A DNA stretch of 37,994 bases from contig CAMLHL010000022.1 in NCBI GenBank assembly GCA_946479855.1, positions 1 through 37,994 on the forward strand. The letters run 5' to 3'. The notes beneath the pieces were generated by a model. The model had not been told where the DNA came from. It saw only the letters and a program-made list of their open reading frames with translations, and made no database searches. A program made the position numbers and the translations under genes. The stretch comes from an uncultured Pseudomonadota bacterium (lineage in GTDB: Bacteria > Pseudomonadota > Gammaproteobacteria > Burkholderiales > Rhodocyclaceae). Positions 26,233 through 36,289 of this stretch are shown one piece after another. Every line of letters begins with the position of its first letter. The stretch's first letter is position 1.

Positions 26233-28293
26233 ATGATGACCCGAGCACGCAGTATTCTGCACTGGCTTCTCGGCAAGCCGAAGCCGCCCGGCGACCCGGT
26301 CGCCGATGCCCTGGAACGCTTCCGCGACGTCGAGGCCGACTCGCTGGAACTGACGCGCCGGCTGGTCGCCGTATTGCGCCCGCAAAGCCGGAGTGATCAG
26401 GGCTCGGCAGAACGCTATCAGGCCATGCTCGACCGGCTGGAGACAGATGTCGCCCTGCGCACCGCCTTTCGCCACCATATCGTCCATTTCGTCGCCACCC
26501 GCCGGCTGGTGACCTTTTTCACCGAGAGCGGCATCCTGCCCGGCACCGGTTTTTTTTCCGAATGGTGGCGCATCCTGGGCAGCCGCCTGCTGCCGGAGGT
26601 GCGTGACGAGCGGCGGCTGAAGGACTGCCTGCACGTCATTTACGACCGGGCCGACGACTGGCGCTGGCTGGAGGCCATCCCGGCCGAATCGGCACAGCAG
26701 TTCTGGGCGCTGATCGCCCCGGCCGAGGAATTGCGCAACATCGACTGGCGCAGCATCCAGGAACAGATGCTCGATGCCATGTTGCTGCTCGCCCACCGGG
26801 TCAGCGGCCTCGGTGTCGAAAATGAACTGATGCGCGCCTCACCCAATTTTGATGACGACACGCCGCGCTTCATCGCCCTGTCGGCCGAAGCGCTCGATTT
26901 CGTCAACGCCTTCCGCGCCTCGCTGAACGAGCCGACCCTGGCGGCCGACGACGGCAGCCAGTTGCTGGTGATCGCCGACCAGTGCCAGGAAACCCTGCAG
27001 CGCATACGCAAGCGGGCGCTCACGGTCGGCACCAGCCTGCATCTTTCCTACTTGCTGACGCGCAGCGAGCAAAGCCTGGAACGCCTGCGCGAACTGGCCG
27101 CCATCCTGATCGCCGGCGAGCAGGCAGCCGCCCGCCACGAAGCCATCCAGGCCTGGGCCGAGTTCGCCCACGCCGCCTTCCTGGCGGAAAACCGGCGCAA
27201 CAGCCTGCGTTTCTATCTCGGCCAGCTCTCCCATCTGCTCGCCGTGCGCGTCACCGAAAATGCCGCCCGGTCCGGCGAGCACTACATTTGCGAAACCCCG
27301 GCGGACTATGGCCGGATGTGGCGCTCGGCGGCCGGGGCCGGCGTGCTGATCGGCCTGATGGCGCTGCTCAAGATCAAGGCGGCGGCGCTGCACGCCCCGC
27401 TCTTTGGAGAAGCCTTCCTGTACAGCATGATCTACGGGCTGGGCTTCGTGATTATTTTCCTGCTCGGCATGACCGTCGCCACCAAGCAACCGGCGATGAC
27501 GGCGCAGACCCTGGCAAGCCTGCTCGGCGACCTCAAACCGAATCGCCACGCCGATCTTGAGCGCCTGGTCGATGTCATCGCCGCGGTCAGCCGCAGCCAG
27601 TTGGCGGCCATTGCCGGCAACGTCATGGTGGCGCTGCCGGTGGCGATTGTCGCCAGCCTCGGACTGGGCTTCCTGTTCAACCAGCCGGCGATCAGCCCCG
27701 CCAAAGGCAGCCTCCTGCTGGCCGACCTCGACCCGCTGTCCTGGGCCCTGCCGCACGCCGCCATCGCCGGCTTCTATCTCTTCCTGTCCGGCCTGATCAC
27801 CGGCTATTTCGACAACCGTGCCGCCTATGCCGAAATCGGCCCGCGCCTGGCCCGGCTGCGCTGGTTGCAGGCGTTGTGCGGCCAGGCCAGGGCCAGCCGC
27901 ATCGGTGCCTACATCCAGGAACGGCTCGGCGGCATCATGGGCAATTTCCTGTTCGGCTGCATGCTCGGCTCGACCGGCGTCATCGGCACCATTCTCGGCC
28001 TGCCCATCGATATCCGCCACATCGCCTTCGCTTCGGCCAACCTCGGCTACGCGCTGACCGGCTTCCAGTTCGCGCTGCCACTCAAGGCCGTCGCCTGGGC
28101 AGCCTTCGGCATCGCGGCCATCGGCTTCACCAACCTGGCCGTCAGTTTCTCCCTCGCCCTGCGCACCGCCATGCGCGCCCGCGGCATCCGCTTCGAACAC
28201 TGGGTGCCGCTGATCAAGGCCATCGCCCAGCGGATCCGGCAGCAGCCGCGCAGTTTCGTGCTGCCGCCACGCCAGGTCGCCGCCGAAGCGTAA
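26233..28293 (+). CDS. 'Site-specific recombinase' family (SpecificRecomb) membrane protein
   Basis: A 686-residue protein matching the family historically named site-specific recombinase after a gonococcal gene. The first 350 residues are helical and soluble (for example LVTFFTESGILPGTGFFSEW and RRNSLRFYLGQLSHLLAVRV). The rest has about six membrane segments, including LYSMIYGLGFVIIFLLGMTV, IAGNVMVALPVAIVASLGLG and GNFLFGCMLGSTGVIGTIL. I see no tyrosine- or serine-recombinase catalytic motif, so the name is doubtful. An AAGGA site lies five bases before the ATG at 26233. It ends nine bases before tamA, so it is probably in the same transcript; a role in envelope biogenesis is a better guess. 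It is divergent from the ompA-family gene. Confidence 0.85.
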   Translation: MMTRARSILHWLLGKPKPPGDPVADALERFRDVEADSLELTRRLVAVLRPQSRSDQGSAERYQAMLDRLETDVALRTAFRHHIVHFVATRRLVTFFTESGILPGTGFFSEWWRILGSRLLPEVRDERRLKDCLHVIYDRADDWRWLEAIPAESAQQFWALIAPAEELRNIDWRSIQEQMLDAMLLLAHRVSGLGVENELMRASPNFDDDTPRFIALSAEALDFVNAFRASLNEPTLAADDGSQLLVIADQCQETLQRIRKRALTVGTSLHLSYLLTRSEQSLERLRELAAILIAGEQAAARHEAIQAWAEFAHAAFLAENRRNSLRFYLGQLSHLLAVRVTENAARSGEHYICETPADYGRMWRSAAGAGVLIGLMALLKIKAAALHAPLFGEAFLYSMIYGLGFVIIFLLGMTVATKQPAMTAQTLASLLGDLKPNRHADLERLVDVIAAVSRSQLAAIAGNVMVALPVAIVASLGLGFLFNQPAISPAKGSLLLADLDPLSWALPHAAIAGFYLFLSGLITGYFDNRAAYAEIGPRLARLRWLQALCGQARASRIGAYIQERLGGIMGNFLFGCMLGSTGVIGTILGLPIDIRHIAFASANLGYALTGFQFALPLKAVAWAAFGIAAIGFTNLAVSFSLALRTAMRARGIRFEHWVPLIKAIAQRIRQQPRSFVLPPRQVAAEA

Positions 28294-28302
28294 AATGACG
28301 GC

Positions 28303-29988
28303 GTGATTGCCCGCCGTCTCCGCCTCCCCCTGCTGTTCCTGCTCACCCTGGCCAAGCCGCTCCTGGCCAGCGAACTCGTGATGCAGGCGCCGACCGAGAT
28401 CAGCCGACTGCTCAAGCCCTATCTGCCGGAGGAAGCCGGCAGTCCGCACAAACTGCAGGCATTGCTGGGCGAGATCCTCGCCACCGAAGGCTATTTTTCC
28501 CCGAGCTTCGAATTCGCCGAGCAGGAGCAAACCCTGAGGCTGACGCTCGACCCCGGGCCACGAACGACCATCGCCAGCGTCGATCTTACAGTCGACGGCC
28601 CGATCGAGGCCAAAACCCGGACGGCCCTGCTCGCCGGCTGGCGGTTGCCGGTTGGCCAGCCTTTCCGGCAGGAAGACTGGAACGCCGCCAAGCAGCAGGT
28701 GCTGGCCGAGCTGCTGGCCCGCGAACACGCCGATGCCAAACTGCTCGACAGCACCGCCGAGATCGACGCCGCGACCCAGCGGGCGGTGCTGCACGTCAGC
28801 TATGCCGCCGGCCCGCGCTACCGCTTCGGCGAACTGCGCTTCTCCGGACTGCAGCGCTACTCGCCGGCGCTGCTCCAGCACTACAACCGCGTCGTCCGGC
28901 CGGGCCAGCCCTACCGTGCGGAAACGCTGAGCACGCTGCAGACGAGGCTGCAAGCCAGCCCCTATTTTTCCTCGGTGCAGGTGACGCTCGACCGCGCAGC
29001 GGCCGTCACGCAGCCCGACGGCACGCTCATCGCCCCGGTCCTGGTCCATGTCCGCGAGCGTTCGCCGCACCGCCTCTCGTTCGGCGCCGGCGCCAGCTCC
29101 AACACCGGCGCCCGCGTCGAATTCAACTACCATACGCCCGATCTCTTCAACCAGGCCTGGTCGCTGGACAGCGGCCTGCGCCTCGAACAGAAGCGGCAGA
29201 CCGCCTACGCCGACGTTTTCCTGCCGCCGGACGAGCGCAACCGCCAGAACAGCGTCGGCGTGATGGCCGAAAAAACCGATATCGAAGGCCTGAAGACCGA
29301 GCGCTACGCCTTCGGCGCCCAGAGCGTGCAGCAGCGCGGCAGCGTCGAGCAGCGCCTGTCGCTGAACTGGCAGGACGAGCGGCGCTATCCGGACGGTGCC
29401 GCAGCGGTGACCAGCCGGGCGCTGGTGCCGAACGCGATGTGGACCTGGCGCCAGGTGGATAGCCTGCTCGACCCGCGCCGCGGCACCGTGCTGCAGGGGC
29501 AAATCGGCGGCGGCACGCGGGCCGCGCTCTCCGACCAGAATTTCATCCGCCTGCATGGCCGCTTCCAGCACTACCTCCCGCTCGGCCGCGCCGACACGCT
29601 GACCCTGCGCGGCGAGATCGGCTACACGCTGGCCGACTCGCGGCAGCACATCCCGCAGGATTACCTGTTCCGTGCCGGCGGTGCCGGCTCGGTGCGCGGC
29701 TACGCCTACCAGAGCCTGGGCATCAAGGAAGGCACGGCGACGGTCGGCGGCCGCTACCTGGCCATCGTCAGCGCCGAGGCAACGCACTGGCTGAACGATG
29801 CCTGGGGCGTCGCCGCCTTTGTCGATGCCGGTGACGCCGTCGATTCGCTGCTGGACGTCCGCCTCGCCGTCGGCTACGGCCTGGGTGCCCGCTGGCGCAG
29901 CCCGGCCGGGCCGATCGGCGTCGACCTTGCCTATGGCGAACGCAACCGCGAGCTGCACCTGCATTTCTCGCTGGCCATCCCGTTCTGA
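28303..29988 (+). CDS. tamA: Translocation and assembly module subunit TamA
   Basis: A 561-residue BamA-family outer-membrane protein. TamA works with TamB in autotransporter insertion and in phospholipid transport to the outer membrane. A signal peptide (to about residue 22, ending LLA) is followed by POTRA-like repeats over about residues 30-245 and a 16-strand barrel to the C-terminal Phe. The barrel's lid-lock motif is visible in GSVRGYAYQSLGIKEG. The start is a GTG at 28303; no better start gives a signal peptide. The gene ends one base before tamB and begins nine bases after the SpecificRecomb gene. Length matches the family (about 570-600). Confidence 0.94.
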   Translation: MIARRLRLPLLFLLTLAKPLLASELVMQAPTEISRLLKPYLPEEAGSPHKLQALLGEILATEGYFSPSFEFAEQEQTLRLTLDPGPRTTIASVDLTVDGPIEAKTRTALLAGWRLPVGQPFRQEDWNAAKQQVLAELLAREHADAKLLDSTAEIDAATQRAVLHVSYAAGPRYRFGELRFSGLQRYSPALLQHYNRVVRPGQPYRAETLSTLQTRLQASPYFSSVQVTLDRAAAVTQPDGTLIAPVLVHVRERSPHRLSFGAGASSNTGARVEFNYHTPDLFNQAWSLDSGLRLEQKRQTAYADVFLPPDERNRQNSVGVMAEKTDIEGLKTERYAFGAQSVQQRGSVEQRLSLNWQDERRYPDGAAAVTSRALVPNAMWTWRQVDSLLDPRRGTVLQGQIGGGTRAALSDQNFIRLHGRFQHYLPLGRADTLTLRGEIGYTLADSRQHIPQDYLFRAGGAGSVRGYAYQSLGIKEGTATVGGRYLAIVSAEATHWLNDAWGVAAFVDAGDAVDSLLDVRLAVGYGLGARWRSPAGPIGVDLAYGERNRELHLHFSLAIPF

Positions 29989-29989
29989 C

Positions 29990-32900
29990 ATGCGGCGCCG
30001 CCTAGCCCTGCTCGCCACCGTCGCTCTGATCGCCAGCGCCGGCTGGCTGACGACCAGCGAAAGCGGCCTGCGCGCCCTGGCCGTGCTGGCCTCCGGTGCC
30101 ACGGGCGGCCGCCTGCAGATCGATGCGGCCAGCGGCCGCCTGCTCGGCAAATTCACGCTGGGCCAAGTGCGCTGGCAAGATGCCGATCGGCAAGTCACCG
30201 CGACACAATTGCATCTCGACTGGGCGCCCGCCGCCCTGCTCCACGGCCAGCTGCAGATCGCCGCCCTGCAGATCGACCAACTCGCCATCACCACCCGCCC
30301 GAGCCTGGCGCCGACGCCCGTGCCCGACGACCTGCGCCTGCCGCTGGCGGTCGACATCGAAAAAGTGGCCATTTCGACGCTGCGCTACGGCGAGGCCGTC
30401 ACCGTCACCGACCTCGCCACCCGCCTGAGCAGCGATGGCCGCCGCCACCGGATTGACGGCCTGCGCGCCCGCACCACCGGCATCACGCTCAGCGGCAACG
30501 CGACGCTCGACGGCGCCGCGCCCTTTCCGCTCGACGCCAGCGCCCAGATCGCCGGCCGGCTCGACGAGCGGCCGCTGGCCGTGGCGCTCACTGCCGTCGG
30601 CCCGCTGCAGCGCCTCGCCTTGGGCGCCATCGCCATGCAGGGTGTCGCCGGCCATGCCGAGATCGAACTGACGCCCTTCGCCGAAGCCGCCTTCGCCCGC
30701 GCCCGCGTCCAGCTCGACGACATCGACCCGGCCACCTGGCAGGCCGGCGCCCCGCAGGCCCGGCTGAGCATCGTCGCCGACGTCCAGCCGCAGGGCGAAG
30801 GCATCGTCGGCAGCTTCGGCCTGACCAACCACCAGCCCGGCCCCCTCGATCGCCAGCGCCTGCCGCTCCTCACCCTGGCCGGCGCGGTGGACTGGCAAGG
30901 CGATGTCGCCCGCTTCGCCAACCTGCACGCCGCCCTGCCCGGCCAAGGCGAACTCGCCGGCCGCGGCGAATGGCACGCCGGTACGCTGACGCTGGCGCTC
31001 GACGTCAGGCGGCTCGATGCCGCCCAGATCGCCTCGATGCTACGGTCGACCCGGCTCGCCGGCCCCATTTCAACGACCCTCGGCGCCGAGCGGCAAGACC
31101 TGAAACTCGACCTCCGCGATGCCACCTTCCGCCTGCTCGCCGAAGCCAGCCACGCCGCCGACCGTATCGCCCTGTCGCAACTGCTGCTCAGCGCCGGCGA
31201 GGCCCGGCTGGCGGCGCACGGCGAACTCGACCTGAGCGCAGCGCGCCCTTTCACTGCCGAAGGCGAGCTCCAGCACTTCGACCCGAGCCGTTTTGCCCGA
31301 GTGCCGGCCGCCCAGATCAACGCCCGCCTCAAGGCCAACGGCCGGCTTGCCCCGCAAGCGGTCGTCGAGGCCGGATTTACGCTACAGGACAGCCGCCTGG
31401 CTGGCCAGGCGCTGGCCGGCCAGGGCCAGCTCAGCATCGCCTGGCCGCGTATCCCGCGTGCCGACCTCCAGCTCGTTGCCGGCAGTAACCGGCTGACAGC
31501 CCGCGGGGCCTTCGGCCAGCCCGGCGACACGCTGGCGGTCGATATCGAGGCACCGCAACTCGCCCCCTACGGCCTGGAAGGCGGCCTGGCCGGCCGCTTC
31601 GAACTGAGCGGCAGCCCCCGCCTCCCCCGCCTGAGCGGCAACCTGAATGCCTCCCGCCTCGGCCTGCCGGGCACCGCCCGCATCAACGGCCTCGACCTCA
31701 AGCTCGAAGCCAGCGCAGAGCCGACCGCCCCGCTGCTGCTGCGGCTCGACATTGCCAGCCTCGATACACCGGAGCAACCGGCTTTGCTTCGTGCCATCCG
31801 CGTGCAGAACGAAGGCAGCCAGCGCTCACACCGGCTGACGGCCGATGCCGAGGTGGCCGGCAAAAACCGACTGCATCTGGCCGCCGAAGGCGGACTGAGC
31901 GGCGACGGCGCCTTGTGGCACGGCCAGTTGAGCGAAGCCCGCCTGAACAGCCCCGACCAATCGCGCAATTTCCATTTAACCGCACCGGCCCCGCTCCGCC
32001 TGGCGGCCAGCGGCTGGAGCATCGGTCCGGCCCGGCTGGCTGGCGACCCGCTCGACTGGCAGGCGACCCTGCAGGCCAGTGGCGAGTCCCGGCAACTGCG
32101 CGCCAGCCTGAGCGCCCGCGGCAGCCGCATCGGCCAGATCGACGGCGAGTTGACCGCCGCCCTGCAGGGCGCCTGGTCGCTCGACCGGCAGGCGGCATGG
32201 CGAGGCCGCCTCCGGGCGGACATCGCCGACCTCGGCTGGCTGGCCGAACTGATTGGCGAAGGCTGGCAGAGCGCCGGCCGGCTCAACGGCGAACTACAGC
32301 TCGCCGGCACCCCGGCCGCTCCGCTGAGCAGCGGCCGCCTGCGGGGCGAAAAACTAGCCCTGCGCCTGCCCGAACAGGGACTCAACCTGGCCGCCGGCGA
32401 GCTCGATGTCGATTTGCGCGACAACCTGCTGCGCATCAACCGGCTTGGTTTCGACAGTCTGCTCCAGCCCTTGCCCCGCCCCCTGCGCCTCGAAGTACGC
32501 GATGACCTGACAGCGCTGACCCGGCAACCCGGCCGCCTTGAAATCACCGGCGAAATGCGCGTCGACCACGCCCTGCGCGCCGCCCCCCCGGGTAATGGCC
32601 AGTCGACCGCCCCGGCCTTCCTCGACTTCCGCCTCGACCGGGTCGGCGCTTACCAGTTACCCGACCAGTGGGTGGCCGTCTCCGGCAACGGCCGCCTGAG
32701 CTGGCAGGGCGGCACGCTGGGGGCCCGGGGCAAGCTGGCGGTCGATGCCGGGTACTGGCAACTGGCGCCCAGCGGCACGCCCCGGCTCTCCGACGATGTG
32801 ATCGTCAAGCGCCCGGGCAGCGAGCAAGCCGCGCCGTCCCTGCGCCCCAGACTCGATCTCGACATCAGCACCGATCTCGGCCGCAACTTCCTGTTCCACG

Positions 32901-33667
32901 GCGCCGGCCTGTCCAGCCGGCTGGCCGGCGAGGTGCGCATCACCGCCCAGGGGCGCGACCTGCCCCGGGCCAGCGGCACGATCCGCACCCGCGGCGGCCG
33001 CTTCGACGCCTACGGCCAGAAACTCGACATCGAGCGCGGCATCCTCAGCTTTGGCGGCCTGCTCGACAACCCGGGACTGGACGTCCGCGCCCTGCGCAAG
33101 GGGCTGTCGGTCGAGGCCGGCGTCCAGATCGGCGGCACCGCGCAAAAACCAGTGGTCAAACTGATCTCCGATCCGGAATTGCCCGACGCCGAAAAACTCG
33201 CCTGGCTGGTCCTCGGCCACGGTCCGGAACAGATGGGGGCCGGCGATGCCACCCTGCTTTTCTCGGCGGCCGGCGGCCTGCTCGGCAACGACTCGGGCAA
33301 TCTCGTCCAGCAGTTGAAAAAGAGGTTCGGTTTCGATGAGTTCGGCGTCCGCCAGGGCAATATCGGCGATACCGGCGGCCGCCAGCCGGCCAGCCGCGTC
33401 GCCGGCGGCAGCAATGCCGATAGCGCCGGGACGACCGGCCAGCAGATTTTCAGCGTCGGCAAGCGCCTGTCGTCAAATGCCCTGCTTTCCTACGAGCAGA
33501 CGCTGGGGCGGGCGGAGAGCATCGTCAAGCTGACGGTCAACCTGACCCGTCAGGTCGCCCTGATCGGCCGCGCCGGCAGCGACAACGCACTCGACATCCT
33601 CTACACCCTGACCTTCGGGCGGGAGCCTGCCGCCGAGCAGCAAGCGGCCCCCGCCGGCCGGCGCTAG
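29990..33667 (+). CDS. tamB: Translocation and assembly module subunit TamB (DUF490)
   Basis: A 1225-residue AsmA-like protein anchored in the inner membrane by an N-terminal helix (RRRLALLATVALIASAGWL) and spanning the periplasm as a long beta-helical groove. The repetitive middle has many short alternating strands (for example LDASAQIAGRL, ARLAAHGELDLSA). The C-terminal DUF490 domain is clear: RGGRFDAYGQKLDIERGIL, KPVVKLISDPELPDAEKLAWL and LLSYEQTLGRAESIVKL. The ATG at 29990 lies one base after the tamA stop; the longer open frame to 29798 is a shadow within tamA. Its TAG interlocks with the stop of the convergent kinase gene (CTAG). Confidence 0.95.
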   Translation: MRRRLALLATVALIASAGWLTTSESGLRALAVLASGATGGRLQIDAASGRLLGKFTLGQVRWQDADRQVTATQLHLDWAPAALLHGQLQIAALQIDQLAITTRPSLAPTPVPDDLRLPLAVDIEKVAISTLRYGEAVTVTDLATRLSSDGRRHRIDGLRARTTGITLSGNATLDGAAPFPLDASAQIAGRLDERPLAVALTAVGPLQRLALGAIAMQGVAGHAEIELTPFAEAAFARARVQLDDIDPATWQAGAPQARLSIVADVQPQGEGIVGSFGLTNHQPGPLDRQRLPLLTLAGAVDWQGDVARFANLHAALPGQGELAGRGEWHAGTLTLALDVRRLDAAQIASMLRSTRLAGPISTTLGAERQDLKLDLRDATFRLLAEASHAADRIALSQLLLSAGEARLAAHGELDLSAARPFTAEGELQHFDPSRFARVPAAQINARLKANGRLAPQAVVEAGFTLQDSRLAGQALAGQGQLSIAWPRIPRADLQLVAGSNRLTARGAFGQPGDTLAVDIEAPQLAPYGLEGGLAGRFELSGSPRLPRLSGNLNASRLGLPGTARINGLDLKLEASAEPTAPLLLRLDIASLDTPEQPALLRAIRVQNEGSQRSHRLTADAEVAGKNRLHLAAEGGLSGDGALWHGQLSEARLNSPDQSRNFHLTAPAPLRLAASGWSIGPARLAGDPLDWQATLQASGESRQLRASLSARGSRIGQIDGELTAALQGAWSLDRQAAWRGRLRADIADLGWLAELIGEGWQSAGRLNGELQLAGTPAAPLSSGRLRGEKLALRLPEQGLNLAAGELDVDLRDNLLRINRLGFDSLLQPLPRPLRLEVRDDLTALTRQPGRLEITGEMRVDHALRAAPPGNGQSTAPAFLDFRLDRVGAYQLPDQWVAVSGNGRLSWQGGTLGARGKLAVDAGYWQLAPSGTPRLSDDVIVKRPGSEQAAPSLRPRLDLDISTDLGRNFLFHGAGLSSRLAGEVRITAQGRDLPRASGTIRTRGGRFDAYGQKLDIERGILSFGGLLDNPGLDVRALRKGLSVEAGVQIGGTAQKPVVKLISDPELPDAEKLAWLVLGHGPEQMGAGDATLLFSAAGGLLGNDSGNLVQQLKKRFGFDEFGVRQGNIGDTGGRQPASRVAGGSNADSAGTTGQQIFSVGKRLSSNALLSYEQTLGRAESIVKLTVNLTRQVALIGRAGSDNALDILYTLTFGREPAAEQQAAPAGRR

Positions 33668-36171
33668 TCGCACACCGGCGAAACGGCCAGCCATTTGCCG
33701 ACGGCGGCAAGCAGCTCCTCATGCTTGATCGGCTTGGCCAGGAAGTCGTCCATGCCGGCGGCAATGCAGCGCTGGCGGTCATCTTCGAAAGCCCCGGCGG
33801 TCAGGGCGACGATCGGCAGGCGTCGGCCGCCGCGATCCGTTTCCCGACGCCGGATTTCCGCAGTCGCCTGCAAACCGTCCATGACCGGCATCTGCACGTC
33901 CATCAGGATCAGGTCCGGCTGCAGGCCGCCGGCAATCGCGTCGAGAGCCTCCCGGCCGTTGCCGGCCGACTCGATCCGGACACCGAGCTTGCGCAACATG
34001 GCCTCGACCACCTTGCGGTTGACCGGGTTGTCCTCGACCACCAGAACGCAGCCACTGACCGTCGAGACCGTGGGCGCCACCGGCTGGCTGGCCGTTGACC
34101 GCTCGCCCCGGCGGCTCTCCTCGCCTTCGCTGACGATCTCGGCACGAATGCGGAACCAGAAACGCGCACCCTGGCCGGCGACACTTTCGACCCCGACCTC
34201 GCCGCCCATCATCAGGGCAAGGCGGCGGACGATGGACAATCCCAAGCCGGTGCCGCCGTATTCGCGGGTGGTCGAACTATCGGCCTGCGAGAAGGGCTTG
34301 AAGAGCTCGCCTTGTTTTTCCGGCGGAATACCGATGCCGCTGTCGCGGACGGAAAACTCCAGGATGGCCACCTTGCCCTCGCGGCCGATCTCGCTGGCCT
34401 CGATATGGACAAACCCCCGTTCAGTGAATTTGACGGCATTGCTGACCAGATTCGACAACATCTGGCGCAAACGGATCGGGTCGGCCCGGTAGCGTGCCTC
34501 CGCCGGCCCGGTCCAGCCGGTCCGGATATCGAGGCCGTGATCGTGTATCGGCCCGGCCAGCAGGGCCACCGTTTCATCGACGATCTGCGCGGGTTTGAAA
34601 GCTGCCATCGACAGTTCAAGTTTCCCGGCCTCGATTTTCGACAGGTCGAGAATGTCGTTGAGCAAGGCCAGCAGCGTCTGGCCGGAATTCAGGATGGTCC
34701 GCGCGTATTCCCTGCGCTCGGGGTCCTCCAGTCCGGGCTGGAGCAGCATTTGCGCCATGCCGAGAATGCCGTTCATCGGCGTCCGTATTTCGTGCGACAT
34801 GATGGCCAGGAAACGGCTCTTGGCCTGATTCGCCGCCTCGGCGGCCTGCTTGGCCTCGTAGAGCTCGGTGATGTCGATCCGGAAGCCGACGATGAAGCCT
34901 TCTCGCGTCTTCCGCTCGCGAATGCGCAACCAGCGGCCGTCGCCGAGTTCCTGGATGAAATCCGTGCTGCCGCTGCGATGCGCGGCCAGCCGCGCCTCCA
35001 CCCAGTCATCGACCCGGCCGACCGCATCCTTGTATTGACCGCGCTCGGCGCCGCTCCGAATGATCTCCTCGAAGGTCGTGCCCGGCACCAGCAGATCGGC
35101 CGAGGTCCGGTAGTACTCACGGTATTCCTCGTTGTAAAAGGCCAGGCGGTCGTCCTGATCGAAGATGACAAAAGCCTCGCCGATGGCGCCGACGGCCGAG
35201 CGCAGCATGGCCTGACTGTCGCGCAGCCGCCTTTCCATCTCCGCGCGCACCGACAGGGAGCGCAACAGCAAGGTCAGCAACAGCGCGATCGCGGCGCTGA
35301 TCCCGGCCGCCGCCGACAGCACCATGAAGCGGTAGTTGCGGTACTCGGCCAGCACGCTATCGACCGAGTGGCCGACGACAAAGCTGAGGCCATATTCGGG
35401 CAGACGATAGTAGCCATAAATGCGCTCGACATCATCGACCTGCGCCCGCCGGGTATAGTTGCCCGAGACCGGCGAGTTGGGCATCAGATACGGGCGGGCG
35501 CTCAGCTTCCGGCCCATCCATGACTCGTTCTCGGGTTTGCGAGCCATGATTTCGCCACCGTCGGCAACCACGGCGATGACGGTGTCGGAGGGCATCTTTT
35601 CGCCGAAGGCCACGATGCTGTCCGGGCTGACCGAAATGACCAGCACGCCGTTGAATTTGTCCTCGTCAAGAATGGGGCGCGTGAACTGGATCGACCATTT
35701 GCCGGACACCTTGCCCTTGAGTGGCTGGCTGATGAACAGGTGGTCGCCGTTATCGCGATGGACGCGGAAATGCTCACGGTCACCGAGATAAACCCGGCTC
35801 TTGGGCGCCGCCAGATTGGAATAGGCCATCCAGCCCTGGGCGTCGATAACCGCGACCTGAAAGGCGACGTCGGCCATGTATTGCTGGCGGTGCTGGACCA
35901 GCTTGGCAAATGCGGCCGGATCGCCCTTCCAGCGCGAGCGCAAGTCGAGCAGGGCTTCATTGAGCCGCTTGATCGTCGAATGCGTGTTCTCGGCAAAGGC
36001 CTGGGCCTGGAATTCCGTCGCATGGGCAACCTCGCGCAGATCGCTGCTGCGTCGACGGTCGAGTTCGTAGGCACTGACCACCCAGATGATGGCCAGTCCC
36101 AGCACCAGGGCCAGCCCGAATATCGTCCGGAGAGAATTGATGCTTGGTGTTGCAGTCGCTTGTTCGGCCAA
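33664..36171 (-). CDS. Hybrid sensor histidine kinase (Cache-PAS-HisKA-HATPase-REC)
   Basis: An 835-residue hybrid kinase. Membrane helices at about 16-35 and 281-306 flank a periplasmic sensor of about 245 residues of the double-Cache type (YLGDREHFRVHRDNGDHLFI). Then a PAS domain (about 318-436), HisKA with phospho-acceptor His 460 in MSHEIRTPMNGIL, an HATPase domain (N box MLSNLVSNAVKFTE, G boxes DSGIGIP and GGTGLGLSIV) and a C-terminal receiver with Asp 758 (LMDVQMPVMDG) and Lys 813. No HPt domain is fused, and no separate response regulator or HPt gene is adjacent. The ligand cannot be predicted. The ATG at 36171 has AGGA in front. Its stop overlaps that of tamB by four bases. Confidence 0.94.
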   Translation of the reverse strand: MAEQATATPSINSLRTIFGLALVLGLAIIWVVSAYELDRRRSSDLREVAHATEFQAQAFAENTHSTIKRLNEALLDLRSRWKGDPAAFAKLVQHRQQYMADVAFQVAVIDAQGWMAYSNLAAPKSRVYLGDREHFRVHRDNGDHLFISQPLKGKVSGKWSIQFTRPILDEDKFNGVLVISVSPDSIVAFGEKMPSDTVIAVVADGGEIMARKPENESWMGRKLSARPYLMPNSPVSGNYTRRAQVDDVERIYGYYRLPEYGLSFVVGHSVDSVLAEYRNYRFMVLSAAAGISAAIALLLTLLLRSLSVRAEMERRLRDSQAMLRSAVGAIGEAFVIFDQDDRLAFYNEEYREYYRTSADLLVPGTTFEEIIRSGAERGQYKDAVGRVDDWVEARLAAHRSGSTDFIQELGDGRWLRIRERKTREGFIVGFRIDITELYEAKQAAEAANQAKSRFLAIMSHEIRTPMNGILGMAQMLLQPGLEDPERREYARTILNSGQTLLALLNDILDLSKIEAGKLELSMAAFKPAQIVDETVALLAGPIHDHGLDIRTGWTGPAEARYRADPIRLRQMLSNLVSNAVKFTERGFVHIEASEIGREGKVAILEFSVRDSGIGIPPEKQGELFKPFSQADSSTTREYGGTGLGLSIVRRLALMMGGEVGVESVAGQGARFWFRIRAEIVSEGEESRRGERSTASQPVAPTVSTVSGCVLVVEDNPVNRKVVEAMLRKLGVRIESAGNGREALDAIAGGLQPDLILMDVQMPVMDGLQATAEIRRRETDRGGRRLPIVALTAGAFEDDRQRCIAAGMDDFLAKPIKHEELLAAVGKWLAVSPVCD

Positions 36172-36260
36172 CGTCTCGTCCTGTCGTTCGTCGGTTCAGT
36201 CAGGCCGGCCCGACAAGGCGGGCCTCCTGTTTCACATTACAACGCAATATGCGCAGAGCG

Positions 36261-36289
36261 ATTATGACGAAAGTTAATATTCCTTGCCA
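36261..36289 (-). promoter_or_regulatory. Candidate sigma-70 promoter of the hybrid kinase
   Basis: On the minus strand TGGCAA (36284-36289) and CATAAT (36261-36266) are 17 bases apart, about 90 bases upstream of the kinase ATG. The -10 box matches five of six consensus bases, the -35 three of six. The leader then contains a GGCCCG/CGGGCC hairpin at 36207-36224. The rest of the 210-base gap shows no gene. Confidence 0.35.

Noticed and set aside
26233..28293. A true site-specific recombinase or mobile element
   Set aside because: No recombinase catalytic motif, no flanking repeats and no cargo; the gene is a membrane protein linked to tamAB.
26839..30372. A 1177-codon minus-strand open frame antisense to the SpecificRecomb, tamA and tamB genes
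   Set aside because: It crosses three supported genes in the opposite direction and shows only compositional repeats.
34312..35523. A 403-codon plus-strand open frame inside the hybrid kinase
   Set aside because: The kinase frame has all expected motifs; this is a shadow.
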